From Stratiolaelaps scimitus (lineage: Eukaryota > Arthropoda > Arachnida > Mesostigmata > Laelapidae), in contig JABWDB010000001.1 of assembly GCA_019614645.1 (NCBI GenBank), forward strand, positions 18,579,501 to 18,643,500: DNA of 64,000 nucleotides, given 5' to 3'. The notes under the pieces were generated by a model. The model was not told where the DNA came from and did no database searches. It worked only from the letters and a program-made list of their open reading frames with translations. This document shows, piece by piece, positions 38,214 through 52,100 of the stretch; position 1 is the first letter of the stretch; the number at the start of each line of letters is the position of its first letter. The translations under genes and the position numbers were made by a program.

Positions 38214-38646
38214 CTTTTTTTTTTTTTGTTAAATGCTACCAGGCCTCATGGTAGGCTATTTATATATCGGCAACGACATAAACATTCCAGATCTCCAAGT
38301 TAAACGGTACTTCACATGGCGGGGCGATATCGTGTTGTTGTGTTCGACAACATTTTGTAGCCTCTTCTTCTTCTTCCTTTATGGTGATAGTCCATGCAGG
38401 GTACCCGAGCAGGCGACTCCGCGATCGATATTCTTCGCTCACTCGATTCATCCGTAGCATAGAAAAGCAAACACGATCAGATCTCTCTCTCTCTCTGTCG
38501 GTGTCTCTTAAATGGTATCTAGATGGGTCAGTATGGTCGCAGAATGGCAGGGTTATCAGGGTATCGAAGTAAATTGTCAAGCAATTTCCGAGATCTGGCG
38601 GCGGGCGAGCGGTCCGGGGCACAGGTTTAGTGAGTTTATATAGTAT

Positions 38647-38692
<46 letters not shown>

Positions 38693-40096
38693 CCCTACAG
38701 TTCAGGTCATTCATTATTGGCTGGGTGAAAAAAAACAATCTGAGGTAATCAGCTATCCAGCACGGCATGGAACTGGCGTCGCAGCATATTTTCAACACTA
38801 CATTTAGCAGTAGTAGTAGTAGTAGCAGCAGAAGCGAGTACAATCGATAGAGATTGTTGCGTTTTCTCCATCTCCTGTTCTCTATGAATGGACGACTGTA
38901 AAAATCAACTACCTATAGTATATAGCATGAGCCTATTGAAACTCGAACATTTTTGTCCTGTTCACATATACACACACTGTGCACCTGCGCGTGCGTCTGT
39001 GTCGAGTGACAGCTGTTGTTCCCTATGTTTTGGATGGATTTTTGGCAATTTAATTACTTGTGATATTAAATTTTTGAATGTCTATTTCATGCAATATGGT
39101 CTGTTTTGAGTCTCATCGGTCAAACTAGTTGGCGACTACACTGCCGTTAATTGCCGCATCCGATGACAAACGTCCGTACATGGTAGAAGAGAAAAAAGAG
39201 TGCTAATTACGCATGCTTACAATACGAAGCTTGCTGAAACTCACGCCAACTGAAATGCACCTCTTGGCAAACTGGCACTGAGAAACATGACACGTTATTT
39301 TACTTTTCACAAAAACGAGACAACAAGCGAAATCAGGTGCTATCTAGGCACCGACTGAACCCCAGAATTGCTGCACTTGAATTTACCACAAGTCGCCACG
39401 GCCACCCTAACATCTACCACAGAGGGACAGCCCGTCTGTTCCGCCAAGCCAAACCACAGAGGCGGCCACGACATGTGACACCACTGTGACTACACGTTAC
39501 AACACAGTCAAAACTTCTCAGGCATCGCCAGCCTTTTAACGCGCATCAATGGCCAGAACTAGCACACACTACTACACTATACTATCAATGAAACTAAACT
39601 AATGTGACAGCCATAGTAAGGTAGTTATGTCTACCAAAATCCAAGTGTAAATCACTCGGCTGCTAAGTAGAATTGTGACGCCTCGGCTGCTCTCACTGAT
39701 AAACCGATCCGCAGGCGACAGCGACTTGACGACGGCTTGTCACTAAACACATTCAAAGCTATTGTAAGGTGTTTATTGTGCCCCAAATGGATCACCAGTG
39801 TGCGTGATGCGATGCCAGCTAACGTGACGAAGTCTCCATACGATAGAAAAATGGATATCGAGAGATATGCCAAGTGAACATTGTCTCCATCATAGTGCGA
39901 GAGAGGCTGGAAGTTGCTGTTTTTTTTTGTTGTGATCGTTGGAACAACGCGTGGGGGTGGGCTGGCGGTCTGGTTAGCGGTTGAGCCCTGCGGACTCCCG
40001 AAAGATGTGATCCGGCTGACACCACTGCCTTTGCTGCTGGGCAATGGAGAAGCGAACGAAGTAGAAGCTGTTGACGGTCCTCTAACTCACACACGC

Positions 40097-40136
<40 letters not shown>

Positions 40137-40224
40137 ACCTTTATAAACTGAAAGGCAAGGGAGCGAAGGCGCACTCTCTTGCGAGAGAGAAAGCAGTTAG
40201 TTATAATAGTTCTATTATGATTAT

Positions 40225-40266
<42 letters not shown>

Positions 40267-41088
40267 AGTTGGAGCAGTGTTCGACGTAGTCGTATTCTAT
40301 GTGGCACAATGCATAGGTCGGCGACCGGTCCCCCACCTTCTTTGCCTGCCCTCTATTGACGGCGACTCCGACTATTCACTCACAAGACAGATGAGTCTAT
40401 TCGGATAGATTCGACGCTTGGCCGATGGCTCACTTGGATGCGCCCTCCAGGTGTCAATGATCTGTGAGCAAGGTCGTTTAAACACGGCTCGGCTAACGCG
40501 AACGCTGTGATTGGCGTGTTTTTTTTAATAGATTGTTTATATCGATAACTATTACTAGTTATCACCAAGTGCACGAGGGGAATATCGGTGGATAGCGGAG
40601 AAGGGGGGACAGATGTTATTTTTTGGAAGGTATGCAAATGCTGCAATGAGTGCAGGCTTTGTTCCTAAGAACCTTCTTAGCGGTGTGAAGGTACATCTGG
40701 AAGTGCCAGTTTAGTGGATGGGAAAAAGAATCCAAAAGGTCCGTTGTCCAATTGTTGAGTTCAGCTATTCTGTTACCTTAGTCTGTTACCCTTTCTGAAC
40801 CACCTTACGACCTATTTATACATCTACCTTGGCCTGATTGTGCGTGTGCCTTTAGGGCAGGCTGCCGGATGAGCCACGTGTCCGTACGCATACGGGTCCC
40901 CTCACAAACTGCACGATGCCCCCTGTCCAAGCCGTACGAGTTTGTACGGCCATCAATGACTAAAAAATTTCAAATTTGAAAAATGACACTAAATCAGTGG
41001 AATTGGTCGCGCGCGATTTCTTTGGAGATTTTTTTCGAATATGTATATATATATATATATATATATACAGGAGCAAAAGAGTGGGACC
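34901..41088. other. Stretch without a recognisable gene
   Basis: I see no supported gene. It holds (TA)n tracts at about 38188-38213 (followed by poly(T)), 38654-38691, 40097-40130, 40229-40264 and 41045-41067, the last directly next to a retroelement remnant. ORFs at 35349-35681, 36268-36549 and 39652-40408 have no recognisable motifs. Confidence 0.5.
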
Positions 41089-41089
41089 T

Positions 41090-41312
41090 ATTTATTATTT
41101 AACAAACATACAATAATTAGGAATTAGTTGGGGGGGTTTAGTTGGGGACCGGGGCCAAGGCCGACATTGTCCCATTGAGGAAGGCGATGGCCTTTCCTAT
41201 CTGCACAGCGAGGGAGAGGCGTTGCAGGAAGAAAGATCCTGCGCGCTTGTCCCCGGCGGCGCGGATCAGCCTATGGTAGACCCTTTCGAGGAAGCTCGCA
41301 GTGAAGCTCGCA
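41090..41312 (-). mobile_element. 3' remnant of a non-LTR retrotransposon, same family as 56464-58714
   Basis: Read on the minus strand, this encodes FLERVYHRLIRAAGDKRAGS, then FFLQRLSLAVQIGKAIAFLN, ending with TAA (41138-41140 on the plus strand). The intact copy has FLEGVYHRLIRATGDKRAGS and FLLQRLSLAVQRGNAIAFLG at the same place. A run of seven C and a 3' end with TGTATGTTTG are also shared. Only about the last 55 codons and the 3' UTR remain, so this is a strongly 5'-truncated copy. It stops before the C run, whereas the other copy reads through it. I could not find a clear target duplication. Confidence 0.85.
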
Positions 41313-42030
41313 GATAGACAGGTTCTTCGAAAGGTCCTAAAGGTTTATTTCCCCATAAGCATAGTATGGTGCATGGCCCACGGGATTTGAAGAGTAAACG
41401 CATTATAGAGGTCACCAGCCTTCCCTGGGGGCAATTGTGTAACTTTATTTATCTCCGATGTAGGCCTTCCTTAACGAAGCCGCTACTCTGATTGCCAGCG
41501 AACGTCAAATGCTATTCAGTTCGTTGATCTTCAGGTGTACGTACAAACAACGTGAGGTAAAGTTTGGCGTTTTTATGTTCGCATTTCCTGGTAACTCTGG
41601 CTACGAACTCGGGTGAATTTCACCGTAACTCGGACTTCGCTTCTCTTCATTTAGTCGACCTGCTGTCGATTGCGTCGTCTGCAGATTGGCGAAGATCTCA
41701 ATGATCACTTAAGTCATTTGTTGCTGGATTATCGATTATCAAGCGAAAGTGAATTCTGCATTGCAAGAAATGATCCCATCCTAACTCTACCGGGTCGTGA
41801 TCATTTTCTTTCGCTCCACAAGAGTTCCACATCAAATGATTTGGTGCTATTTTTTTTTCTAGTTATTCTATTGTCAGTTAGCAACATGAAGAATAACGAG
41901 CAGTTTTTGATAATGCCCACCACGAACCTAATCCCATGAAGAGCGCACATTGTCTCTCGCATCAGGGACAACAGCGTCATCAGATATTGGATATTACTCG
42001 GAATCACGGTACAGATGTCTACTCATCGTC
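41313..42030. other. Stretch without a recognisable gene
   Basis: No gene is supported. Around 41461-41520 there is weak resemblance to the SINE body, too poor to call. Confidence 0.4.
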
Positions 42031-44700
42031 TATTGAGCGTTCATTTCAGTGGTACTGTATTATCCTGATTTCTCGCATTTGATCCAATGTTCATCGGTGT
42101 ATTGTTATATTGCCATCCTCGTTGCGTCTCGCTGTCCCGCTGGATGCAGAGGAAATTCGCCGTCGATATTGATATTGTGGTCGTTGTTGCTGTTGTTGCA
42201 GCAGCAGCCGGCGTTGCTGCTGCCGCCTAGCTCTGCTGTCTGCCGGTTGTTGCCAGTACCAATGGCTGCTCGTAGCGTGAGGGCGGACACCATGCCCACA
42301 CAATCAGCTATACCCAGTTATCAATCCCCTAAACGCTCGGTGTTGAGGTAGGGGCCACACGACAGGGCCCAACAGAGTCTGCCTTTGAGTCCGACTGCAC
42401 CGCCTCTGCTGCTGCTGCTGCTGCGGTCGTCACCGGACGCTGCCCTATAACTACGACGAGTCGGTGAAGTAACCGAGGAGTGAGGACGAGTGAGCGAGCT
42501 AGCCAATGCGTATCAAACAGGCCAACGCGACGACGATTGTTGCTGGTATCTCGCTTTGTGCAGCCGGCCACTATGTAAACCGTGATTCCATTCGCGCCTC
42601 TGGTTCGTTTCGCTTGTCTCCCGTACTTCGCCATTTCTCCTTCCTTTTACCCCACTACGTCTCTCTCTCTCGCTCTCTCTTTCTCTCTCTGTCTATATCC
42701 CTTGTGCAACTTCGAGGTGTCTTTGTTTGATTTTCCACATTTCCATCCGTCCACCATGATGACCAATCCACATTCAAATATCAACACCGCCGCTGGAGCC
42801 TCCACCGTCTTCGTCACCATCGCTAACATCAGCAGCAGCAGCAGCATCAACAGAAACTCGAAGCGACGTTAAAGCCGCAAAGGCCGTTGCCGTGGTGGGG
42901 GCCAACTAGGCAAGCGCAACTATGGCGCTCGTTCTTATTATTGTTGTTGTGACGCAGTGACGCGGTGACAGAAAAATCGCCACCACGATGCAGCATAAGT
43001 AGCATAACACCCACAACAGCAGCAGCAGCAGCAGCAGCAGCAAAAACAACAACAATAACGAACAACAGCAACGACAGCGACCGAGGAGTAGCCAGCCGCA
43101 ACAGAAGAGCAATAGGGCGTTTGCCTGAGGCCAAACTCAGCAATCGGAGAGCTAACCAGAGCCAGAACGAGATGATAGATTGGGAAAACATTAACCAACT
43201 GATGGACAGGGGTCGGAGTTAACCACGCGAACGCTTGCGCTAAGGATTGCATCACCATGCAAGCGGCTGTACTAACATTGGATTGGACCAGAGGCGGAGG
43301 CCATAAGCCTGCTGCGGTCGCCGCCGCCTCTTTCATTTCAGGTGGGTAGCTTCATTTAGTATTGTGGTTATAAAGCAGGACTCGAGAGCACTCGTGCAAC
43401 TAGCGAATGATTATTATGTATAGCATACCCGGTGTCGCGGCAGAATACAACATATTCGTTTGTTTGGGTTTACAATTTATATGTATACGCTACCTTCTAG
43501 CAGAGTTCTTAGTAAAAGTTCCTAATAGACTTCATATTATGGTCCTCATCGTCGCAGTTGCATCGCCACGAAGGCTGCAATGGCTGGCTATTTCTAGGTT
43601 TTCGATACTGTTCTCCTTGTCGGTCTGATGCCGATTTCTCTTCAACGCTTTGTTTCTCCGCCACGCCAGATTCCTTGACCACCACCACCACCACCTCTTG
43701 CCGGCGTTGCCAGCTAGCTCCGTTACCAGTAGAAAAGCAGCTACTATCACCGCCGCCACGGCCAACAGCCGCCGCATTGCCAGCCGCGCAGCGAGCGTCA
43801 CCGTCTCAGTCGTACGAAATAGAACTGGAATACCATCAGCAGTAGCAGCAGCAGCAGCACAATCATCACCATGACTAGCACAAAACCAAAGCACTCGTTG
43901 AAGACGAGACGTCAGCGGCGGTGGCGTCGACAGGAGTATCAGTTGGAGGACGTCGTGCGCTCAGTCCGTGGCTCGCTCGAGCGAGCGCGAACAGAATAAT
44001 CTACCCGGTAACTTGAAGGGAGAGAACGATGAGGAGGTCTTTTTTTTGTATCGCTTTGCTCGAAGGAAGCCGGGCCCATGCTGGGCCCAGCTTCTGGGCC
44101 CATGACTTATTCGTCGCTATGGCGTTCTTTCTTCTTCGTCTTGTGTATCGTCTTCTTGGCCGTCATCGAACAGCCTTGATCAACAAAAATCGAATGTGCC
44201 GATTGCTGATGATCAGCAGCAGCAGCAGCCGCAACGGCAACAACGCATCAGCAGGTAACAATGATGCAATACAACGCAGCAACGCCGACGCCGATGGCCG
44301 CTGTCCGACGTTCTGCTGGTGCGGCTGCTGCAGCAGCTGCTGGTAGAATCACCGATCGGTGCGTTGTTCCGTAGTGGATAGTGCAAGGAAATCAACAAAA
44401 ACTAACAAACTAACCCGACGTTCTGGTGTCGCACCAATATACGGCTGATCTGTGGACAAGCGGCAGTCAGCAACAGCAGCAAGGGATCAGCCAGCGTAAT
44501 ATCCACCGGATCAACGAGCCTACAACAACGAGAGGAGTCTATCAAGAGGGAACGAGGCGTAGGAGGTCTATGTCGATGGCCGGTTACTGCCGTTCGCGGT
44601 CGTTCGTCCGGGTGATAACAACTTGTTAAGCGCAAAACGCTAGTAGCTAACGATGACGGGTTAGTGTTGCTTTTTTTTGTCGATTTCAGTGCCTCCGCCT
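42030..44700. other. GC-rich, trinucleotide-repeat-rich island
   Basis: This island differs from its surroundings. It has dense CAG/CTG, GCC and ACC runs (around 42190, 42405, 42835, 43014-43042, 43680 and 44217) and CT tracts (about 42660-42690). It also has a 16-bp palindrome at 43971-43986 and three GGGCCC sites within 44072-44100. Frames in all directions are open because the repeats lack stops, so the ORFs are not evidence for protein. In arthropods such sequence is common in promoters and long 5' UTRs of regulatory genes; that is inference. Confidence 0.4.
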
Positions 44701-46076
44701 GAAGCAATTGCCACCTGAGCTCAATTCAAGGGACATATTATTTTTAGTGTTTTAGGGATTGTTTCGATGGGCACAACAAGTCGATGCATGATGAGTCGCG
44801 TTGATAAAAGCTGACTGAGATATTTTCTCTACAAAGAGAGAGAGAGAGGGGTTGGGAGGTGATTGATGATTGATGCAATGACATCTGCATGACGTATATA
44901 TACGCACACATGGGAGCAATTTATTATTATAATTATAATATATTAATATTGTATGAACGATGACTGATGGATGGTAACGTTTGCTAGGGTAACTTCGGAT
45001 GACTCTACGGAACGTTCAATCCAGTCACATTTTGACATTTGGACAATCGGTAGAACACATGGTATTTGTCATAGTGGTGTTATTCTTATGGCAGACTCCT
45101 TACAACGAGAGCCGGTAATGCCAACTTCAAACGACGCCCTTTGCGGGTTGGCAGGAGCTGAAACAGCTGCCACATCCACGAATGAGCCACCTCGATCGGT
45201 TCGTTTGCTTACGCCAAAAAAAATCCGGGGTTCGAATACCAGTAATACACAATAATACAGAATAGAAATCAAATTAATCTTCAATTTCAACTCGAGCTAA
45301 TGCAAGCTATAAACAAATAAAAATCCAGGCTAGGGCGAGCTCATCCTGCTTGCTGATTATTTGACATAGATCCCAGTCCGACTATTTTGAGATGATTCCT
45401 CCTTTTACTCAGTCTAAGGAGACATGGTTTCACTAATGATGGGTAGAAATTTAATAGCAAAAGCCTCTTCTAGCACTTGGACGACTTTACATTTGGTTTC
45501 CATTATTTTTTTTTGCTCTCGTTTGTAGAACAGAGACTCCGCGACATCAAGGTTCTTCATTTCATGCGCTATTACCCTTGGGTTCCTTGGACAACGGGGA
45601 CATTTCCGGCCGTGGTGTTCCCGACAACGTTAACTCATAGCGCTAGTTCGAATGGGACTACACGCTGTTTCTGAACATTCTGATGGCACGTGCTGGAAGC
45701 TTTCTACTTTCAAGCGCATTTTATACAGATCTTTTTTCGTTTCGTCCAGGGAATTCCCATAGAATTCGCAACACCTCACATGGGGCACTTTAGTTCGAAT
45801 TCGGCGTGAGGCCGCAGGGAATCTATGGCCAACCTAAACGCAGTGAAACCCAATAGGTCAGAATATTGTAGTTCCTTTGCGGTCTGGCAACGATCTAATA
45901 TTATTGTAGTAGTTACGCTTCATTCAGACGGATTTCTCATTATCATTTAATCATCCGCGAGATGTGTCCGAACAGTAGTTTTCTAAATAACCCAAAAGCG
46001 TTGGCCTAAAACAAGGTTTGGTTGGTGGCGACCGGGCAAGGCAAAAGACCCGAAACGAACGACCCCAGACAGGGCC
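44701..46076. other. Stretch without a recognisable gene
   Basis: It holds a GA run near 44838 and AT-rich DNA around 44920-44950. No gene is supported. Confidence 0.45.
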
Positions 46077-46090
46077 ATCATTTCTATACT

Positions 46091-46180
46091 AATCAATTTT
46101 CCGGGCTGACCCACAGCCCACATTTCACGTCGACGGTACTGCTTTCGGCATTGCTTCATAAGACAGACCCCTTTAAAAGG
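46091..46180 (-). mobile_element. 5'-truncated SINE, copy 6
   Basis: On the minus strand this holds the SINE 3' half: CTTATGAAGCAATGCCGAAA, GCAGTACCGTCGACG and GGGCTGTGGGTCAGCCCGGA. The direct repeats ATCATTTCTATACT (46077-46090) and ATCGTTTCTATACT (46181-46194) differ at one base and are its target duplication. The tRNA-like head is missing from the start, as in copies 1 and 4. Confidence 0.85.
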
Positions 46181-46194
46181 ATCGTTTCTATACT

Positions 46195-49100
46195 GCTCTT
46201 CTGAATGTTGACACGCGCGATTCCACTTAGACTGACAGAGTCGTTGGTCAACACCATAAAGTACCTCATCATAGATGATGTCAGAGTTCAGCTGAAAGCA
46301 GCTTGTCCTCATCCAATTCTTAGGGGCTGAGCCTACCCTGCAGCACACTGGTTACATGCGACAAGACACACTATTCGTTAGTCCCTCTCCTCTCTTCACT
46401 GAGACAGAACTTCCCTTGGTCGTGGTCCATTGTTGCATGCATTTAGTGTGATCGATTTTGTTCTTTACGCACACGTTCGCTAATTTCCGGACATGTCGGC
46501 GTGGTGAGCCTTCTTCTTGGCACCCAAGCGAGTGATCGCTTTGCGAGAGGGAGATGGGACACTTACCTTTGAGGGAACCTGCGGATACAATTGGGCTTGA
46601 ACCCAGCGTGTCTTGTACCGGTAGTTATTAGCTGAACTCTTAGTCTAGCCGCTAAAGACGATTGCTCAGCAAAGTAACACCTTCCTTACAACTCTATCTA
46701 TTTGATGTTGGTGTTGATATATCCTTTTAACGGTCATTTTTCGACGGTGACCACATTTTACCGTTGCATACTGCAGTGTGGTGCGTGAATGTGATGGTTT
46801 ACAGCGTACGATCCTTTCAAATGCCCAGCTCTTTCGGCGAAGAAACTCGAGACCGCTTGTCCGAGGCCCACAGTTGCTGACCCCCCCGAGGATCTATTAT
46901 GGATATTTCGAAGTAGTGTCTTGTAGCTTATCTTCTAGTGTTTTGTACTGGACCTTATTCCGTTTTCTCTTATGGCAACGCATGTAAAAGTCGTTTGAGT
47001 ATCAATGACTCCATCTAATTTAACATTCTAGATACGGGAACATCTTCGGTTGAGACAGCTAGTTATATGGGTGGTATGTATAATTAATCAGAGAGGCATA
47101 TCTTCATATTGACAGCGAACCCGGGCTTGCCCGAGCTAGACAGGGCTCATGAGTGAATCGTACGTAGAGTTAACCTGCATAGGAAAACACCTTAACCCAG
47201 CGTGTACAAAACAGCATCAAAATGCGCGCCACGAATCTTATTACTTCTGATGCATACCCATGGTCCATTCTATGGAGCCAGACTTCCTCCATTGTGGTCC
47301 CATGCGACTGAACGGAAATCTTGTACACCGAAATCACGGCAGACGAACGTATTGCGTATTTGAATTACGGGATTTCCGCAATCTAACCAGGAGTGACATC
47401 GCAGTGATTCCGGAGATAGCTTAGCCATTCATTTCCAGGTGGCCAACTCACCTCCCACTAGATATTAAATTAGTGCGAACTGAGAACTTATCATTTCACT
47501 GTCTTAATATGTTATTTGTTGTATGCTTTTTCTATATGTTCGTTATGTTCCTTTATTTATTAGTTTTCTCACTCCGGCGTACATTTTAACCGCCATATCT
47601 GTCCTGGAAATTCCACCTATCCACAACTCTGGTATCGAAAAATCGGTGGCAACCGACACATTGCAGTGGTACACATCGTACCTATGAGAATATGCTACAT
47701 CGCTGTCGTAGCCGTAATGATTTTAACGAGATACCAACTAGACACACGCAGCCGTTTGCACTCAATCGTAGGTCTGCCAATAACAACACTAGTTGTCCTG
47801 TTTGTCACGTTGATCGTCACTTGCTTGAATATCCTACACATGTATTCTATTTTGTCTTTTGGCATTAGCATGCCACAGATAAAAAGGGAACATCTGGTGT
47901 TGTCCACGAGAGCTGTGGACGCTGTGGTCGAACGGCTGCACTCAACAACATGAAACATGATAGCTGCTAAATTCAGTCAATGATAAAGCGATACATAGGG
48001 ATTGTCCGTTATTCGTGTTTGCACACCGATGATTTCTTCTATTCAAATAGACTAGTATGGATATAAACATTGCTCCGATAATGTTCTATAGAGTAGAGAA
48101 TCGAACGTTGGGCAGGATTAATCCGACGCGAATTCTGACAGAATCTGTGACATTAGATTCATGTCACATCGAGTTAGTGTCACTTGCTGCTAGAGTGAAG
48201 ATTGATCAATAAGTAACTCAACAGACAGATTGTTATTCATCAGTTCATATCCATCATATCTTAGGGTGATGTAACCGAGCGACCACGGCACGTACGATCA
48301 ATTGCGCCGAGATGAGCCATTTCGTAAACTTGCAACTCGTATTGTAGACTCGTCAAAATGTCCCGCTTCTCGATGTGGCGGTCAACTAACCTCTCGGAGT
48401 TTCGTGCCCATCGAGAAATTGATTTTTCTCCCACTATAACCTATGTCTGGCTGGTGCTGCTCCTGATGTTACTCCCGCCTTCGCCAGCATCATCATCATT
48501 TATCAGATGAAACCGTTCGATTGTTATTTCTCTAAAATTGATTTCTATGGACGCACTAGCTTAGCGAGGTGCTCGAGATATCCGGGCATATATTCTCTTG
48601 GTGGGTTGTAGGTACGTCGAGCGATCGCAAGATCGCTTGGCTTCAACCGAAGAGCCGTAAAATCGCTCAGCCACCCATCATCGGGTGGCATCAGCTTGCA
48701 ATTCTCCAATTGAGCCTCACGAGTCATCTTCATGGATGGGCCTATTAGGAATTCAGGACAGGCTGTCTGTCTGCGCCGCAGATCGAATTCTCGCTCAGCT
48801 CATCGTGTTACCCGTCTTCGGCGATGTAGCGGTCTGGTACTGTCGGGACCAGGCCCGAGTCCACAGTTGGTCTTACGTGGCTGGTGAAAGCTGGCACTTG
48901 ATATGCCAATAATCCGGAAACAATTCAATATTTGTCAGTACGATGGTACAGTCAACACCGTAATCTGATGACTACGACTACACCTTCAAGGGCGGATAGT
49001 CTGAACCGTTAATGCGAACGTGCGTACGCGAATGTGATCATTACAACTTAGTCAACATCTGTAGATGGCACTGGTCAATGCCTACTCGTGTCAGTCTGCA

Positions 49101-52100
49101 ATGCAGTAAATACGAAATATCGAACGTGTACTAGCTGGCCGAAATAGAATACTTTTAGAGCTTAGAGTACTACTTGGATACTTAATCTACGTATTAAAGC
49201 GTTAAAGGTTATGTATTAAAGGTGAAATTGGCTTCATTGATTCGTGGAAAGCGTAACGATCTTGAGAATTTTACTAGTGTTTCAAATAATGAGCCCGGCA
49301 AAAACCTATGCTTTTTTTTATCCCCTAGTGATACTAAACTGTTTAGGTGAAATCGTCGAAGTTTACTTTTTTCGTTCGCCATATATTTGTTGAGCAAAAC
49401 ATAGCGACTCCATAGCAAGAGTAGCCCTTACTAATAAGTAGTGATTACTATAATAGTATTCGTCCTGCACATATCGCAGGACCCGCCGAAAAATATGCTA
49501 ATGTTACACTTATGCGATGGCGGGCCTATAACGGACGAACGAAATATCTAGGCTAACCGAAATGTGTAGAACTAATGGACGGGTGGCTAGATTCGTTAAA
49601 CCTTGTTAAGATTGTACTCGAGAGAGAAGATCGATCACCAATGCAAACAGTGAGTAGACTATTTTCCCTTGCTCTCTGTTTCTCTAGTGAAGGAGGGTGA
49701 GAGAGATTTCCACAGTCGACGAACGCTCTGAGGTTAACGTAACGCGAAACTGTTCACACCTGACTTCTACATTCTCGGAGTGTTCAATATATCCAAATCA
49801 CCTATTGAGCATATCGAGGCGGAAGCTCTGTATCGATCGATGCCGTCATTTTGCATGCTATTGTCGAATAGGCAGCAGGGTATTGACTCAGTGCCAGATG
49901 GATTGTGGGGATCGTGGTTAGCCGATGGCTTTACGAGAGAAAAGCAGTGCACCTGCTGCCTGCCTCGACTATTTGCTCCCCTTGTTTGGTAGCTAGGCCC
50001 TTAGAAAGTAATAATGCTCTAACCGTATTAAGCGGTTGTTCATCCAGGCTCATCCCTGCCGTTTACGGCTGACGCTGCTGCTGCTGCTGTTGCTAGCGTT
50101 GTCACCTGGATAATGGATTATTTGATCAAGACAGGCAGCTTCCTGCTGCTAACTATCAGGAACGATTTTTTTCATAACCTCTCTCTCTCTCTCTCTCTCA
50201 CTGCCTAGGTATTCTAGGTCAAAATCGTCAAGCCAGTTGATCGGGACGTCGATCGAGCTGCCTCGTCAACAATAGAAATGCATCGACTGTCGAATAGTTC
50301 GATTGAATGAATGTTGAACTTTTCCTTTAAAGCTACCTCTTAATGTGTAGACATTTATTGCTGTACATAGTAAGTAACGATGTGGCAAAATGATCTCTGT
50401 CTTAATATCGATATCAAGCGTTCCGGGGAGATCTGTTCAAATTATTGATCCTCGTTATCTAACTTTAATAGAAAACACTTACTAGGAGGAACAAAAATGC
50501 TAATGTATTTCATTAATAAGAACGAACAATTATTGAGCGCAAGCAGCAACAATGCGTTGAACGCCATTTGGAAACATAGGTACGTCTCACAAACGACGCT
50601 TTAATAATAATCAGATCCGATGCAAAGATGCGCGCGTTACGGAAAACCGTTTTCGAAATACTGAACAGATTGCCATGGACAATCATACGCAATTAATGTG
50701 CACTCGATTTCATTTTTTTTAATTATTACCTGCCACCCAATCAGAAATGACTCCGAGACAATTCGTTCATGTTCACACAGCGGACAGCGAATGGACTAAT
50801 TATGGGGATGTCATAACGACGATGATTACCAAAAAATTACTATAAAATTATGAAGACTTAGTGATTGAGTCAGATGTTTAGCTGATGAATGCGGAATCAT
50901 CGAATGTGAATTCCAGTCGAAATGTATCTCTACCACCTATCTATTGCCTCGTGGATGGCGAAATGAGAGGGCGTATTGGTAAAACAAAACTAACTCGACA
51001 TTTGCGCATGTGTACATCTTAAATCAAATTTACTCCAAGGAGCGCCTTTGCAACACTGCAACCTCCCGCGCTCCAATACGATGCACAACTTGAACGAATA
51101 GAAGACAATCTTACACTCGCTGACAGCTACGTTGTTGCGGAAACAGCATTCAAGCTATTTTTCTCTTGCTTATGTATGCTGCTATTGACTCTGCTGCAGG
51201 AGAGTGCTCTATCGGCGCCGAATTTGGGAGACTCTTCAAATAGAACTTTGGTCAGAAGTAGAAGCGTGCGCAGGACTTTCATTGCCACAGCGAGGGGTGA
51301 CGTTTGTAGTAACGTGTGTTTCGACTGTTACTGTTGTTGTTATTGTTGTCGAGCAGTAAGACCACATTTTTCGTTGCGATCGATGAAGGCAATCGCCGCA
51401 ACACTCTGTATACTGGCCGGGGACTCATGCACGGGCGCTCAGCAGATGTAGGCGTCAGCGAGCAGCCTTCTCTGTGGGCCTTGCCAAAGGTCTCGCAGCT
51501 TCCATTCTATCCAATGACCGTTGCTATTATTACTACTATTATTATTATTGTGATAGGCAGTAACATAAACAGTATCACTCGGAAAAACGAGCCAACGTTT
51601 GACCTACCCGTCCAGCTTTTTGCTTTTGGCCGTCAGAGCAAATCTATAGAGTAGACTTGGAAGAAAAAAAACTCGAACAACGCACGCACAGAGAAATACA
51701 GGCATAGACAACGTTGTGCACATACACACAATGCTACAAATGCCCCTGTGGCCATTGGTTTTGTGGACATTTTTTCGCCAATAAATTATATCGCCAGCCA
51801 TCCACCAGCCTCCACCTAACGACGCTTTGAAACTCGTATATTTTACTGAGTTATGTTGATGGCGCAATGTCTTGTGAAGGAAAACATTCGATTCGAGTTT
51901 TAGCTGTCCACAGCGATCGTTATAGTTAAGAGAACCCTGTGCAGTGGCGGTAGCACTTTACTGTCAGCCTTTGTTATGGGTGCTATTTCTCCGAGTTGAT
52001 TTGTTCTTTGTGCTTACATGCAGTCATAGCTCTAGCGTTACTCTGTCTTCTAAAAGTAGCAGATTCACGTCAGAAAAACGTGACAATACGCTGAGCTCGG

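Noticed and set aside
41461..41520. Possible eighth SINE fragment
   Set aside because: Only loose similarity to the SINE body, and the conserved 3' end is missing.
43971..43986. 16-bp perfect palindrome GCTCGCTCGAGCGAGC
   Set aside because: About one such palindrome is expected by chance in a window of this size.
46560..46650. tRNA-like sequence on the minus strand (B-box-like GGGTTCAAGCCC)
   Set aside because: No A box or cloverleaf could be built; it may be a decayed tRNA or SINE but cannot be supported.
51176..51451. 91-codon ORF with a hydrophobic start (MLLLTLLQESALSA) and a later RR, considered as a neuropeptide precursor
   Set aside because: No repeated peptide, no amidation signal, and a Cys/Tyr run from TGT/TAT repeats.
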